From: Cenococcum geophilum 1.58
Taxonomy: Eukaryota > Ascomycota > Dothideomycetes > Gloniales > Gloniaceae
Length of the DNA: 64,000 bases
Direction: 5' to 3'
NCBI GenBank assembly: GCA_001692895.1
Contig: KV748203.1
Location: 712,330-776,329 of the forward strand
A program made the position numbers and the translations under genes. Shown in pieces: positions 45,370 to 58,299 of the stretch. Position 1 is the first letter of the stretch; every line of letters starts with the position of its first letter. The notes under the pieces were generated by a model, which saw nothing but the letters and a program-made list of their open reading frames with translations, had not been told where the DNA came from and made no database searches.

Positions 45370-45960
45370 ATATTTTCCGTTCGTACCCTAATAATAACTA
45401 GCCTAAATCTATAGAAGAGATGGCTAGTTTCTTTTAAGTTTTTACTAGAATATATCTTGCTAACTAAAGTGTATAGTAATGCTGTAATCTACAGAACTAT
45501 TACCCAGCTAACTACTAAACTATTAATAAGTTTTAAGAAGCTAGAGGGCTCCTTACCGGAAATATAATAGTAGCCTACCTAGTAATAATAACGTCGTAAA
45601 CCTAAACCTCCTTTAATTTAACTTTTAATGGTAGTTATATTGGCTTTAATAGGCTTAGTAAAGGCATTTAGACTCCTAAGTTTACTAAGAACATACTTAA
45701 CTAACCCTTTAATAGCTTTCCTATTAGCTCTTATAATAGGGGCAATAACGTAGCGAGAGATAACTAGGATCCTGATTAGGAACTAGACAAAGACTTCTTA
45801 GATAATGATAATGACAATAAGGACTTTGCCTATCTTGCGCCTATTAGAGAAGAGGATAAGCAATTCTAAGACATATCTAACTAGCTACTATTTATTAGCT
45901 CTACCCTTTAACCGGGTCCCTAATAGTTTACCTATAGAACTAAAAAGAGGCATTACGCTG
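45370..45960 (+). pseudogene. Unknown former coding sequence with acidic tail
   Basis: A plus frame reads PKSIEEMASFF near 45,395, FNLTFNGSYIGFNRLSKGI near 45,620 and, at about 45,775-45,860, the acidic stretch ELDKDFLDNDNDNKDFAYLA followed by PIREEDKQF. Stops are TAG/TAA only. The polar and acidic composition suggests a disordered C-terminus. No family recognised. Confidence 0.3.
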
Positions 45961-46699
45961 CTTTAGCTAGCTAAACCCTATATTATAGCACCTAAGCTTA
46001 GATGGTTAGGACAACCTAAAATATAGCTATATAGTAATAGGTAAGTCCACTTAGCTTAAACGGGTCTTTCTTTAGCGGGTCACATCCTATTAGCAGAATT
46101 ATTAAAAATACGTAGTGTAGTAGTCGCTTACTTAGCCATAACCTAAATAGAATGCCTACTAAGTCCGTATTATTAATACGGTATATAAATAAGGGATTAA
46201 ACTAAACCCAGTCGTTTAACTCGCTTTAAATAGCACTGCTATCTCTAACCTTTAAACCTAGCTCTTATACCTAGCGGTTTTATTTTAAATAATAGATAGT
46301 TATATATAGTTATATAGGATCTTCAGTATATTTATATTATGCTAATTTGTTAAAGTTAAACCGTTACAATTTAAGATTAGATATCTGCGGCTAGTAAAGG
46401 TTTATTAGGTTTTAGGCAACTATTATAATGTTTTAGTATTAGAATTCTACATTATCTTAAAGGACTAAGCGGCTCTTTTTTTTAAATAATCTAATTATTG
46501 TTACTAGGTTGGCTATTTACTTTTATACTCTATAATGTTTTATTTTAATACTATTTTACATTTATTTCCTATTTACAATTCATTATTATCTTTGGTGTTA
46601 AGTAACTATAGCCATCCTTTATTCTTTTAACCAACACTAATATTACTGTTTAGGTCGCTAAGCTCCACTAACAGTCCTGAAGTATTGTATATAAAATCG
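45961..46699. other. No recognisable gene
   Basis: Nothing supported beyond the frames that run in from 45,370. Confidence 0.35.
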
Positions 46700-49600
46700 C
46701 CCTTAGGCACTAGCGGCACTGGTAATAGTAGCGACCCTTATAGCTTTCTGGTTTTAAGTATAGCCCTATCCTTTAAAGCCTCGTTCTACCTTTTATTAAT
46801 ATTAATATTGGTTTAACTTTCCTAAATAGCGCTTTCATTGCTAGCGGTAGTAGATGCCGTAGGGAGCGCCTTATAAACCCGGAAATCCAAGTTCTTTACT
46901 AAGTTCTTTAGACCTAATTTTTACTCTATCTATCCTAGTAAAGGCCTAATCTCCTAATCTAGGAATATTAACTTCTGTTATTTCCTATATGTAATTAAAC
47001 AACAGTCCCACTTATTAACGACCTCCTCTATATCCTTATTTATATTTCTTGCAAGCACCAAGCAACATTTCTTTACTATTTCAATAACACTATTTGCAAA
47101 CGTTCTTATATCCGCTAATTCCCTAAAATAGTAACCACCATTCTTAAGGCAGAGATCCTTAAGATTTATAGTCTAGGTCTTAGGCGTAACTAGCTAAAGA
47201 ATACTAAAGCGGCTAGTATATATATCTCCTACGCATTCTGTATACTATTATATAAATTTAGCTATATATTCCTTATCCTTTAAAATATCTATTTAATAGC
47301 ACCTAAAACCGTAAATGAGTTAAATTAAGAAAACTAAGATGTACTTGCCGCCCCTAGACTTTATCTAACTAATCTCTTTAATGTTTATAAGCTAGGTAGT
47401 AGCGCTCTCTCTCTATAGCAAATTAGATTTACGCATAATAATATTATCCTTAGTCTTTTTAGTGATGGTATAATATTGCCAAGTTCTCTCCCAACCAGCT
47501 TGTACTCTTAGAGCGCGGCTTATAGCTTAAAGAGTTTCCTAATATACGGCGGCTTAAAGTTCTTCCTTCTAGCGCATAAGGTCACTAATTATTTAGTCCC
47601 GCTAGGAGCCTATAAGTTCACTACTCTTTAGCTTAGCTTAGGTTTTTTTAAGTTCGGATTTAAGGTTAGTAATTTTATATTATAACATTTTTATTTCCTT
47701 AGTACTTGTCTCTATATTAGGATTCGGCAATTAAACTATTTAGCTACGAAGTTGCTGTACTTTAATCTATAGCTAGGCTTATATATTCCGTAATTAAGTA
47801 ATCTACTTATCTTTAGCACGGTTCTATATAGTTAGTAAATTAGCCTAAACTTCTCCATCTAGGGATTAAATAATAGTTTAGATATTAAAATCCTGCATTT
47901 ATACTCTTCTTATTTAAAGCTTAGATATTAATTTATCTTTTTCTCTTTTCTAGGCTATAAGTTAGGCTTATAGTCCGCTATTTTCTACTTTAAAATTTGC
48001 TCTAAGTTGATTTATTTTAGCCTTTAGCTAGGCTTATATATTCGTTAATAGAGTAATCTGTTTATCCTTAGCACGGTCTAATTTAGTTAATAAATTAACT
48101 TAAACTTCTATATCCTAGGATTGAATAATAGTTTAGGCGCTTGCTTTGTTTTTTTAGAGCTTAGAGGTTAATTTATCTTTTTCTACCCTTTAGGTTGCTA
48201 GCTAGACCTATAGCTTAGAATTTTCTGTTTTAAAGAATGCAGTCTGCTTAATATATCCCTTTATTAATTATCTCTGCTTTACTAATTTTATATTTAGACC
48301 TTCTTTATATCTTGTTATTAACTCTATCTTTTTCTCTAGGAGGAAAATAGTCTCTTATAGGTTTGGCGCACTAACATCTTTATTAGAGTAATGACTTATG
48401 AAATTATTAATATCGTTAGAATTTTTAAGTTCATTAATCCGAATTTGCTAATTTTGAATTTTTATCTCCGCTTCTCCCAATTTGGCCTTCTCTTATTAGG
48501 TATCTTATACTGCGTTTTAATAGAGTCTTTTAAGATCTCTAACCTTATTTTATAGCTGCTAATTCTTATCTCTCTCTATTATTAACTTCTGTTTATACTG
48601 TCTTCTTATATCTTCTTTAGAATTTCTCTCTTCCTATAACTCTCTTTTTAGGCTTTTAATCTTAGCACGTAAGTGGCGCTTAATATCCTTAAGCCGTTTT
48701 ACTTTTTACTTTTCTTAGGCTAACGAGTTTCTTTGTGATATAGCTGGAGGAGCTCTAGGGATATAGTTGGCGTTAATATGCCTATAGAAAGAAGTTAACG
48801 TCTTTAGGAAATTGAACTTTGAATTATTAATAAGTATTTAGATTTTAATATCCAACGCCTTACCTATTAGGTGCTACTTTTAAGAAAGCTATAATATAAG
48901 TCACGCTTAATATAAAATGAGGTTATTTTAGTGCCTTAAACGTAGTTTATAAAGAAGATTGATGGAATAAATAAGGAGGACTAATCCTTAATATGGTTAT
49001 CCTTAAAAGGTTAGCTATAGTGACAATTGCTAAGTAACTTTGCCTTAGAGGTAAACTGAGGAAGCTGTTGTTCTCTATAGGAATACTTTATTAACTTTCG
49101 CACTTATATGACCTAAGATATAGGTCTACTAATATTATCCCTATAACTAGGCTTTACTTACTTAAGAAAATAGATAGTGAGTTTCCTATTAGGATCCTAC
49201 TTCTGTAGTTTAAGGGCCCAATCTATACAAAAACCTTAAATAATAGTAAGATTTCCTAGTTTATGCTAAAGAGCTAGATTTAGCTCTTTAATGACGGGTT
49301 TTTGTTTACCTTACTCCTTTTTAGGAGCTATATATATTATTTTAGGAAAATGACGTATATAAAATGCCTATAGTATAACGTAACCCAACTATTTATCCCC
49401 CTTAAATGTTATTAGGGATAGCGGTATTATCTAGTCTTCTAGATATTTAATATTAAGATTTTTAGGATAAAAATAGACAGCTAAAAAGCTACGCTAGATA
49501 GTACCGTTTTGTTTAGAGCTTAGAAGTTATTTAAGGATAATACAGCAAGGTTTAAGATACTTTAAATTTTTAAAATAACTATATAGAGTAGGAATTAAGT

Positions 49601-50701
49601 AAGGAATTAATAAAATATTCTTAAGAAGCGTATCTCTCTTATAGGAGTCTATAATAGTAGAAAATATTATTTTTAATTACATCTAACTTTTAATGGAAAT
49701 CCGGTCTCTTTTAGAGATAGTAGGTATATAAAGCTCCAGTTTTTATATTATAAGGGCATTAAAAGCAGAATATAAGATATTTAAAGTTTTATAGGGTAGA
49801 ATAGTTTTATAGCCTAGGATTTAATTAAAGTTAATTAAAATATACTTAAGATAATTAAGGATCTCCTAAATATGCATAAGTAAGAGCATACCTATATAGT
49901 TTAGAAGTATACCTCATTACACTTTAAACCTAAAAAACGATATAGAGTGCCTAGCTAAATTAGGTAAAAGAGTTCCGGTATATTATTAAGTGCGTAAAAT
50001 ATATCTTAAAAACGCTTATTCTTTAATAGCTGCCGTAAATCTTTTTCTTTCGTGGGTATAAGCTAACTCCACTATCGGTTCTCTAATTTATTATCATTTC
50101 TTTAACGATAATATAAGATCTTATAAAATATTTCTCCGTTTAAGAAGGGCTGCTCATTTCTAAAGGCCTCTACAATATTTGTTAAAGTATTTAAAGAGAG
50201 TTTTAGAAATCGCGTTAGACACTTAAGGGGGTATAAATATTAAAACTTACGTTTAGAGTAAAGCTTAATAGTTTACTATTAATTATTTAGATCTAAAACT
50301 TACTTAGTAGTACAGATATAATATAATCTATTAAGGCAATTAACTTAGGCTATAGAAAGGTAGGGAATCTTTGTGGTATTTTCCTTCTAATAAAGTGTAT
50401 TCTTATTAATATTAGAGACCCTAAAAGCATCTATAAGTGTATTATTATCTATAATAGCCTTAATAAAATGTTCTTCGGTTAATCGGTTATAACTAGTTTT
50501 CTTAAAAATATTTTTTAGGAATATGACCTTTTTTTTAGACAGCCCACGATAATATTTATACGCTAAAGGATGCTCAAAATTGAGTGCTTTAAGGTCAATC
50601 TTTGCAACCCCTCTAAAACACTGCGCTTTAATAGCTGCGAAGTCTTTACCTAGCGTATTCATTGCTATTATCTCTTCTTTTAAGTATAGTACGAGCTGCA
50701 A
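46700..50701 (-). pseudogene. DUF3723-family fungal protein with long coiled coil
   Basis: The minus-strand start is an intact 104-codon frame (50,701-50,387) with CFRGVAKIDLKALNFEHPLA and YRGLSKKKVIFLKNIFKKTS, then NRLTEEHFIKAIID, which matches what I know of the DUF3723 N-terminus. The frame continues through a TAG to LRQLLKNKRFQDIFYALNNI and LGTLYRFLGLKCNEVYF (about 50,040-49,900), another family hallmark. ITSFYIKRDLYYSF (about 48,930-48,885) follows in a different frame, suggesting introns or frameshifts. From about 48,800 to 47,600 one frame encodes a long heptad-rich coiled coil (AKIKSLKRELQEERN, QKLIIERDKNQQL), then a globular tail. Stops lie mainly where Gln is expected. The function of DUF3723 is unknown; the proteins are frequent cargo of Starship elements. 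Confidence 0.7.
47770..48235 (-). repeat. About 250-bp tandem duplication in the coiled coil
   Basis: Two copies starting near 47,772 and 48,027 share GCTAGGCTTATATATTC, an AGCACGGTTCTA-like stretch and TTAATTTATCTTTTTCT. On the coding strand both give an AKDKQIT...IQAQL...EKDKL heptad pattern, so the coiled coil was lengthened by duplication. Confidence 0.7.
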
Positions 50702-51349
50702 AAAATCTTAAAAGTAGTTATAATGTAAGCCTAGTTTATAGAAGATCGGAAGAAGGTAAAATGTTATCCGCCCCTAAAAACCCGCGTATATTTAAAAGTA
50801 GGAAAGATTTAGGATTTAGGATCCTAGAATTCGGTTTCTTAAATTTAGATTTTAATTTTTTCCGATCTAGCATCGCTAAACTAGATTCTAAATTTGTTTT
50901 CTAGAAAATTTACTAAGCACTGCCTCTAATAGTGTGTTAATTCTTCTATATTTAAGGCGTAGTTTATTAGACTATGCTAAGGAAGCGGTTACTAAGAGTA
51001 GCTTATACGCCAGAATATAAGATAACTAGTTAACGGTTTACTAAGCTAAGCGGTACCGCGTATATTATATTAGCGTATGTCTTTTAAATCCTCCGGCCCT
51101 TATTAATAGCCGCCACTAGTAGAGTACTAACTTATTCCTATTGGAATAATATAAATACCGGAACCTATCTCCATTTTGGTATATATATCCTACTATACCT
51201 TTCTTATATTATTATTATCGTAATAAAGCATCTCTAAGACTAAGAGTATGGTAAGAGAGTATCTTATTTTATATTTTATAACCAAATCCTATACTTATTA
51301 AGCAATAGGTCAAATATCTATAAAGTATCCTAGTAACACCCATAAGGAT
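50702..51349. other. Upstream flank of the DUF3723 relic; no recognisable gene
   Basis: The 80-codon plus frame (50,662-50,904) overlaps the DUF3723 start antisense. It includes an AG-rich GATTTAGGATTTAGGATCC repeat and is not supported as a gene. Confidence 0.35.
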
Positions 51350-51830
51350 ACAGGCTTATTAGAACTAGAAAACTCTAACTATAATCCTAAGTCTAGCTCT
51401 AAAGAGGAAACTAGTATTCTAGAGAACGCTATAGAGCCTTATATATTAGAAAAGAATGCGAATAAGCCAAAACTAAAGGAGTAGTTTAACTGCATAATTA
51501 AGGGGTACGGGTCCAAATTTACTAGGTAGTTATCCCTCTTAAGATATATCCAGGATATGGCGAAGGTAAAATTGCCGAGTACAGTCTATATTATCTACCT
51601 CCGCTAGTTAAAAACTAAATCCTATAAATCCTATAGAAAGGACTTTATAACCCTAAAGCTACTTAATTAACACTATAGAGTAAAACACCTAGACCTATAG
51701 AAGGAATTAACGGGAATAGAGTCTTAGCTAGTAAAGCCTTGGCTAGTAAAGCCTTAGCTAGTAAAGCCTTAGCTAGTAAAGCCTTAACTAACAAAGCCTT
51801 AGTTAGTAAAGACTTAGTTATTAAAATATA
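51350..51830 (+). pseudogene. Unknown former coding sequence with 5-residue repeats
   Basis: The plus frame reads THKDTGLLELENSNYNPKSS, KEETSILENAIEPYILEKNA, SLLRYIQDMAKVKLPSTVYI, SYKSYRKDFITLKLLN and HLDL.KELTGIES, then about seven copies of a LVKP-type unit. The SYRKDFITLKLL segment faintly resembles the N-terminal core-binding part of fungal DUF3435 tyrosine recombinases, but no catalytic Arg/His/Tyr motif could be found downstream, so this is not claimed. Confidence 0.4.
51719..51827 (+). repeat. 15-bp tandem repeat, about seven copies
   Basis: AGCTAGTAAAGCCTT repeated in phase with the frame at 51,350-51,830. Copies differ mainly by transitions. Confidence 0.85.
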
Positions 51831-54800
51831 CGTGCCTAAAATAATTCAGCCTTTTATTTACTAATATCACCTTACTAATTAGTAACACCTACTCTATCCT
51901 TATCCTCTATTTAGTAAAAGTGTCAACTAAGCCTATTAACTACCTTAGACGGTTACGCTACTTATACTAGTAATTAAGCCTATAATATCACTCTATAAGA
52001 GCTCTATAACCTAGCCTTAATACTATATAGTAGTTAATATAATTAAACAATAACTCTTAATTATATTTAAGGCAGCTAAAGCCTGGATAGTCTTAATATA
52101 GATACTTAAGTTATAAAACGCCTAAAATATAATAATAATTGTAAGTAGATTACTAATATATAATACGCCATAGCTAACTTAACAGTGCTCTATAAATCCT
52201 TGCTAATTTAAAATGCTCCAACCTAGAAACACTTAAATCTAAAAGCACTAAATATACCTACTTTTTTAACGGATAGTTAATCTACCGCTTACTTAGGAGG
52301 ACTTAGTCAAGATACTTAGGTTATCCTTAATACAGATATTTAAGCAATAGACCTAAATAATTCCTCCTATCTCCTAGAAGAAACCATATTACTATATAGA
52401 GAAAATAGGTTATATACAGTCTCTATTACGCTGCAACTTCTTACCAATTTCTTACTTATAAAGTTTAATCCTTCGGAGAGTATCCTGTTTAAACTTCTAT
52501 AGAAAAGAAAGTATGGACTTCTAACGATTTATTTAGGCAATAAAAATATAGTGTTATTTTTAAGCGACTTAGGCTTAGAGCTACTAGAGTACTCCCTATT
52601 AAGTTCTACTGCGGCGGAAAAACCATACTAAAGAATTACCAAAAAGTATATATCTTCTGCCCACCCCAATAATAGCCTAACCCTATTTCTCTAGACCTAT
52701 ACTAATTAAGTTATATAGAGGTGCTTATACTGCCCTAATATCGCTTTATTTCTAAACAAAAACTATAAGGATATCCTTATCTGTAACTAATATATTATTA
52801 CTAACTATAATATTCTCGTCTATCTTAACCTCTTATTTATACTATATATTACTTAATAAAAATTATATTGCTATAAGCTATAGAGAGTATTACTATTTTA
52901 AAGGCCTCTTACTCTAGCTTAGTATTAAAGGAATTCTAAATCCTATACGCTACCTCTTCTATTAATATTGTTTATGTATAATAGAAAGCGCCAAACGTCT
53001 TTAGCCGCCTACTACTCTAGGGATTTCGCCTAAGGTTTTTAGGGAGATTGGTCTTAGGATTTATAGCTATATAAGGAAGCGCTTATAGGACTATATAAAA
53101 AGCAGATACTATTTACTAGCCTTATAGGCCTAATAGTTAACCTATAAATACTTCTATACATAAAGCTTTTCCGCTTACTTATATCGTATTTACTTCTTAT
53201 AGAGTTAATTAAATATAACAAAACTGCGCTAATAACGATGGCTTAGAAGTTAGTAGGTAAAGTATAATAGGAAATAAATAGCGATAAAAAGAGCTATAAA
53301 AATAATTTAATGCCTAACCTCCTTATTCCCTTTTTAGAAGGTGGGGCAATCTACTAAGGTAGTACCCCTCTACGCCCTCCGACTAGTTACTATTACGTTA
53401 TTACTACCACTAGCTACTTTAGCCTATTAGAAGTATAAGAGATACTATAACTCTCTTTTAATTACGTTTATTTAACTCTATTAAGGCAATAGTTCCTCGC
53501 TTTATATTGCTATAACTTTATAGTTTAAAGTCTTAGTCCCCCTTACTTAGCTTTTTAAACTACTAACTCGCCAGGCATAAGTGCGTAGAAACTTTTTCTT
53601 TAGCCTAAGCTAGCTACTAGATTAGCTGACTAAGTTGGTTTTATAACTCCCATATAAGGCTTATTACGGCAATTATACTCAATATAAACTGCTTATACTT
53701 CGCCTTAATTTTTAATATAGGGGGTAAGGATATTATAGGGTACCTAACCATTATACATAAGTCTAGCCTATAGTTAAGATAACAACTATAATTTAAGTAT
53801 TAAGGTACAGCACGTATATATCACCTGGTTATATAATTAAGGTTACTATTTCTCCTATCGGCCGTTCCTAGGTGTATTTGCCAATATTTATAGTATAAGT
53901 TACTTTATTATCTAGAAAGGCTATATACTATATTGAAGAGATACTAGTAGTACATTCTTTATCTACTACTATTTTACTAAATCTAATAGAAAAGTTTTAA
54001 GGCGTATATTTAGTAATATAGATTAATTTCTAGGCCTAAAAGAGTATAAAACGGATAACCTATAAATGTATTAGTGTTCTATTCTATTAATTTTAAGAGT
54101 ATTAAAACTCCTACATCGTTAATAATAATATCCTCCCTAATTATATCGCTTTTAAATATATTCTTAATGACCCCTTTTAAGTAAAGAGCGCCTTCGGATT
54201 ATAAAGTGCGTATAGCCTCGTTTAGATTAGCCAGGAGGAAGAGCGTCTATCCGATCGTTTATACTTATATACTTTAGGTATTTATTCTTTAATCGTTAAT
54301 CTGCTAATGCTAGTTAGAGAGTAAGAAGCTATTTTAGTAGGGCGTAGTTGAGTTATATATAACATTGGAGCAGTTTTTTAAAAGTTATAGAATTTTAATA
54401 TAACCCTTCCGTTCTATAAAAGCGTAGGAAGAGATAGCTAGAGGATAAGACGTTGCTACAGAAGGCATATTGTATAATTACCTTTCTTTATTAAATGTAA
54501 AGGGACTATATATAACCTCTGTAACCTAATAGCGGATAGAGAAAAAAAAAAGGAAAGAAGAGGAATAAAGGATAAGAAGTAGGACGGAAAGGAAAAGTAT
54601 TTTCTAAATAAACCTATACTTAAAGTTTCTTAAAGGGAGTAAGGCTATAGGCGCGCTTGCTAAGCCTGCCGCTAAGCTCCTAACTAGTTAAGCAGCGAAG
54701 TGTATATATATAACTAGTAATAACTTACCCAGTAAAATGCCTTCCTTAAATTAGAATAGGTGCTAATAGCTAATATAAGAATATAATATCTAAATAAAAG

Positions 54801-56599
54801 TGCAAACTATTAAGAAATAAAGACATTATTCTTGTTAACTTAACGACGTATTTATAATATAAAGAAAGGATAGAACATATAATAACTAATCTTAGGTTAA
54901 CTAAGAATAGCCACATATAGATGTCTAAATATTTAAGCTATAAGTTGCCTTTTTTGCGTTAAAATAGGCGCCATAGTCGCAAATTTATAACTTAAGTGGC
55001 AGTTTTAATATAGACTTAAGAACAGGTCCGCACGATACAATTAGTATAAGTATTAAGTTTAAAGTCTGCCTAAGTTAAAAGCATTATATTCTTCACTACT
55101 TTGCTAATTTAATTCCTCTAGGAAGATAGAAGCCGATAGGATTAAACTAGAGTTCTAAACACAAAGGTATAAATAATTACCCGCTAGAACGGAGCAAGCC
55201 TAAATTCGCCTAGTAAACGCCGTAGACTATTACGTAGAACACCTTATTTTAACATCTCCCCGCCTCTTAATCTAAAATAGAGATTAAAATTACTCTAATA
55301 GTTAGAAGCGTCTTTTATAACAATAAATGTAAAATTATATAAATTACAACTAATTATATGCCCTAAAGCCACTTTATTAACACTATTTCGCTAATACTCC
55401 ATAGCTGGCCTTAAGAAGAGCACTTTAACTAAACGAAGCTTAGTTCTGGAAATTCTGCTAATATAATAGGTGCTCTCTTAACTAAACCAGTTTTATTCCT
55501 ATCTACTATTAAAACTCCTCTATAGGTAGCCTACCTGCCTACTTTTAGTAGTTAGGACAATCTATACGCAGCTTCTAGTTAAGCCTCTATGCTTATTTAG
55601 TGGCTATCTTCTTTAATATACCTTACCCTCTAATTTTAGTGTATATGAAGCCAAAAGGGCTAATAGTTATCTTACTACTACTGCCTCCAGTTCTATGGCA
55701 TCAATATTATTATCCAAAAACAGTTCTAAACGTTCTTCCGGTATATATTTAAATATCGCTAAGTATATAGTATTGGCGAAGTTAAGCAGGTCTAAGCGTG
55801 GCAAAACCGTAAATAAATCTTCATTAAGTATACAAACCTACTAATATAATTTCACAAATATAAACCCCTAATCTTTTTTAAAATTAGAAAGTATTATCAT
55901 AGGAAATATCTAGTATATATCTAGTCTAGGGCGATATTTAAGATCTGTTTTAGAACAACGTTAAGTCCTTTATAGATAATTAAAGATGTAAAGTATTAGG
56001 TTAAGGAATATACGTGCGAAAGGGTTTAAAGTGTAAAGGTTGAGATTTAAGGTTAGATAATCTGGTTTAGGACAATAGATAAAGAAAATAAGTAAATTTA
56101 GGGCTAGTTAAAGATAGCGGTCCTAAAGTCTTTTAGGAGGTATTAAAGTGTAATATTAATCCTCCTATTTAGTTAGGTAGTAGGGAGAAGGAGCTAGAGT
56201 AGTAGAGTATAATAGATCCTATTTACTTTAATCATAGGTAGAAGGTAAAGATAGATCCCTGTCCTTAGTCTAAAGGAGCCTAGGAGTATAAATAAAATAA
56301 TTAGTTAAATATATAGGCTGTTTCTAATCCTCTAAAATAGGATAATAAACTATTTAGAAAGAGTACTATCTAAATTAAGCGTAAAGTAAAGGAAAGTTAG
56401 AATGTAGTAACTAAGAGCAAAACGCCCTATGTATATAATCTTTATATATATTTAGAGCAGTTAAGGAGCTAGTATAAGACCACAAAATCAGTTAGTGACT
56501 ATAACTTCTTTTGTCCTAGGTTAGGGAGAGAGATAATTCCTACGCGTAAATATAAATTAACTATAAAGGGCTGCTCTAGACTTAGAATATAAGGCGAGT
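51831..56599. other. No recognisable gene
   Basis: Long TAA/TAG-only frames occur on both strands, which is uninformative in this composition. A purine-rich tract lies at 54,538-54,600. A plus frame at about 56,300-56,600 (SKTPYVYNLYIYLEQLRSQY, then GREIIPTRKYKLTIKG) is protein-like but unrecognised. Confidence 0.35.
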
Positions 56600-56895
56600 T
56601 TCACTCGTATATATATATGTAAGTCGAAACCCACTAATAGGATGGGCTATAGCAACCTTTAAGAAGCAAGCGGTCCGATTATACCTATAGGTAAAAATAG
56701 TTTTAATTTATTAAGCCCTCTTTACGCATATATGTTCAAGTCGTTTACGTATATATATTTAAGTTATTTATAAATATATATTTAAGTCGTTTGTGTATAT
56801 ATACGCAAGTTGCGAATTATTAATAGGATAGGCTACAGCAAATAATTTTAATTCGTTAAGTCCTCTTTACGTATATATATATAAGTTTAATAGAG
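56600..56895. repeat. Imperfect tandem duplication with ACGTATATATAT runs
   Basis: GGATGGGCTATAGCAA...TTAAGCCCTCTTTACGCATA near 56,640-56,735 is repeated as GGATAGGCTACAGCAA...TTAAGTCCTCTTTACGTATA near 56,824-56,875. Several TTTAAGTCGTTTGTGTATAT-like words lie between them. Confidence 0.65.
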
Positions 56896-58299
56896 CCACT
56901 AACGCCTCCTATATACAGATCTTCCAGCAGGATCTATATTCCGCCTTAGGGCTAATTTCCACTTTTATATTATCTAATAGTTCTTAAGTCAATTATAAAC
57001 GATATACTAAATGTGGCAATTTATACATTATATCAATAAAGTATAGAGAGAGCCAATATATAGCTAGTTTCGCCCAGTAATGCTAAGCATCTACAGTTAC
57101 CTTCTTATTGCCCTAATTTCCTCCCTACATTTATCTCCTTATAGCTCTTAAACTGTGTTCTAATTTGCCTTATCTACTAGCTATTTACTCTTCGGTATAG
57201 ATTGCTTTATTTTAATCTCTAGCTTATTTACGCCGGCTATTAATTCCTTTATCCATTATATCTAGCCACCTATTATACTGGCTTCTAAATTAGACTAAGA
57301 TTTTAGCTATAGCACCTTAGTTAAGGAATCTCGCCTAGAAATTGGTATTATATTATCCGTCAAGATAGATTTAGAGAAAGCTATTCTTATACTAATCCTA
57401 TCTAATAAGACTATAAGCCTAGTAAATAAAAGTTCTTCCCATCCCTTTATTAGTTGACTATTATATCTAGAAGGTTACTAAAGAGTACCTTAACCCAATA
57501 ACTTCTCCTAACTTTAGTGTGAACTTCTTTAAGTTAATAGCATAAACAAATATAATGCGGGGCATGCTAGTTATAGAATAATGCACTTTTTTACCCTAGA
57601 GGAACGGCATTTATTCTATAATATTGTAAAGGAAAATAAATCCTAATCACTAGAGCACTTTCTCTGCTTAGATAAGTTTTATTTATCGCTATTTAATATT
57701 ACTAAGACTACTAAACTTTAAGTAAGTTTAATCTTAAATACACTATAGCTACTTTAATTTAGCTATAGGAGAAAGCGAAAATAATTCTATTAAGCTAGCG
57801 CGAATATATTAGGGAAAAGGGTATAGAGAATATTGGGCTGTTATAGGCACCGGAAATTATAATATGGTGATTTAACTGGGCAGGTTATAGCGTTTATATT
57901 TATAGTAACTGCTTTTTATACTATTTAGTAAAGTATTTAGTAATAGATTCTGGTATGCAATTACAATGAAATCTTTATACCCCTAAATTAGTTAGCTTAC
58001 GCTATTATAGAGTATCTAGTCTATATAGCCAGATAATCTAAAATTAGTACCCCTGCGGCAGATAAAAATCCATACTACTAACGTTTTTGCTTTAATTCAG
58101 CCGCTTAGTAGCCTATTAGTTAGTGAATATATTTATAAAACAACTCTTATCTCTACTCTAATATTCTACAACTATCCCTCTTTCTTATAGTTAATACTTA
58201 ACTAACTTAAAGCCTAAAAAATAGATATCAGAAGTTTAATTTGCCTAGTTATACTACTATAATCGCCTAAAAGATTAACGCTACCAAAGGCTTTAATAT
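56896..58299. other. No recognisable gene
   Basis: Nothing supported. Confidence 0.4.

Noticed and set aside
50662-50904. 80-codon plus frame
   Set aside because: It overlaps the DUF3723 start in antisense and then runs through an AG-rich repeat; no supporting motif.
51400-53300. Possible DUF3435 tyrosine recombinase (Starship captain)
   Set aside because: One short segment is faintly similar, but the Arg/His/Tyr catalytic motifs could not be found in any frame downstream.
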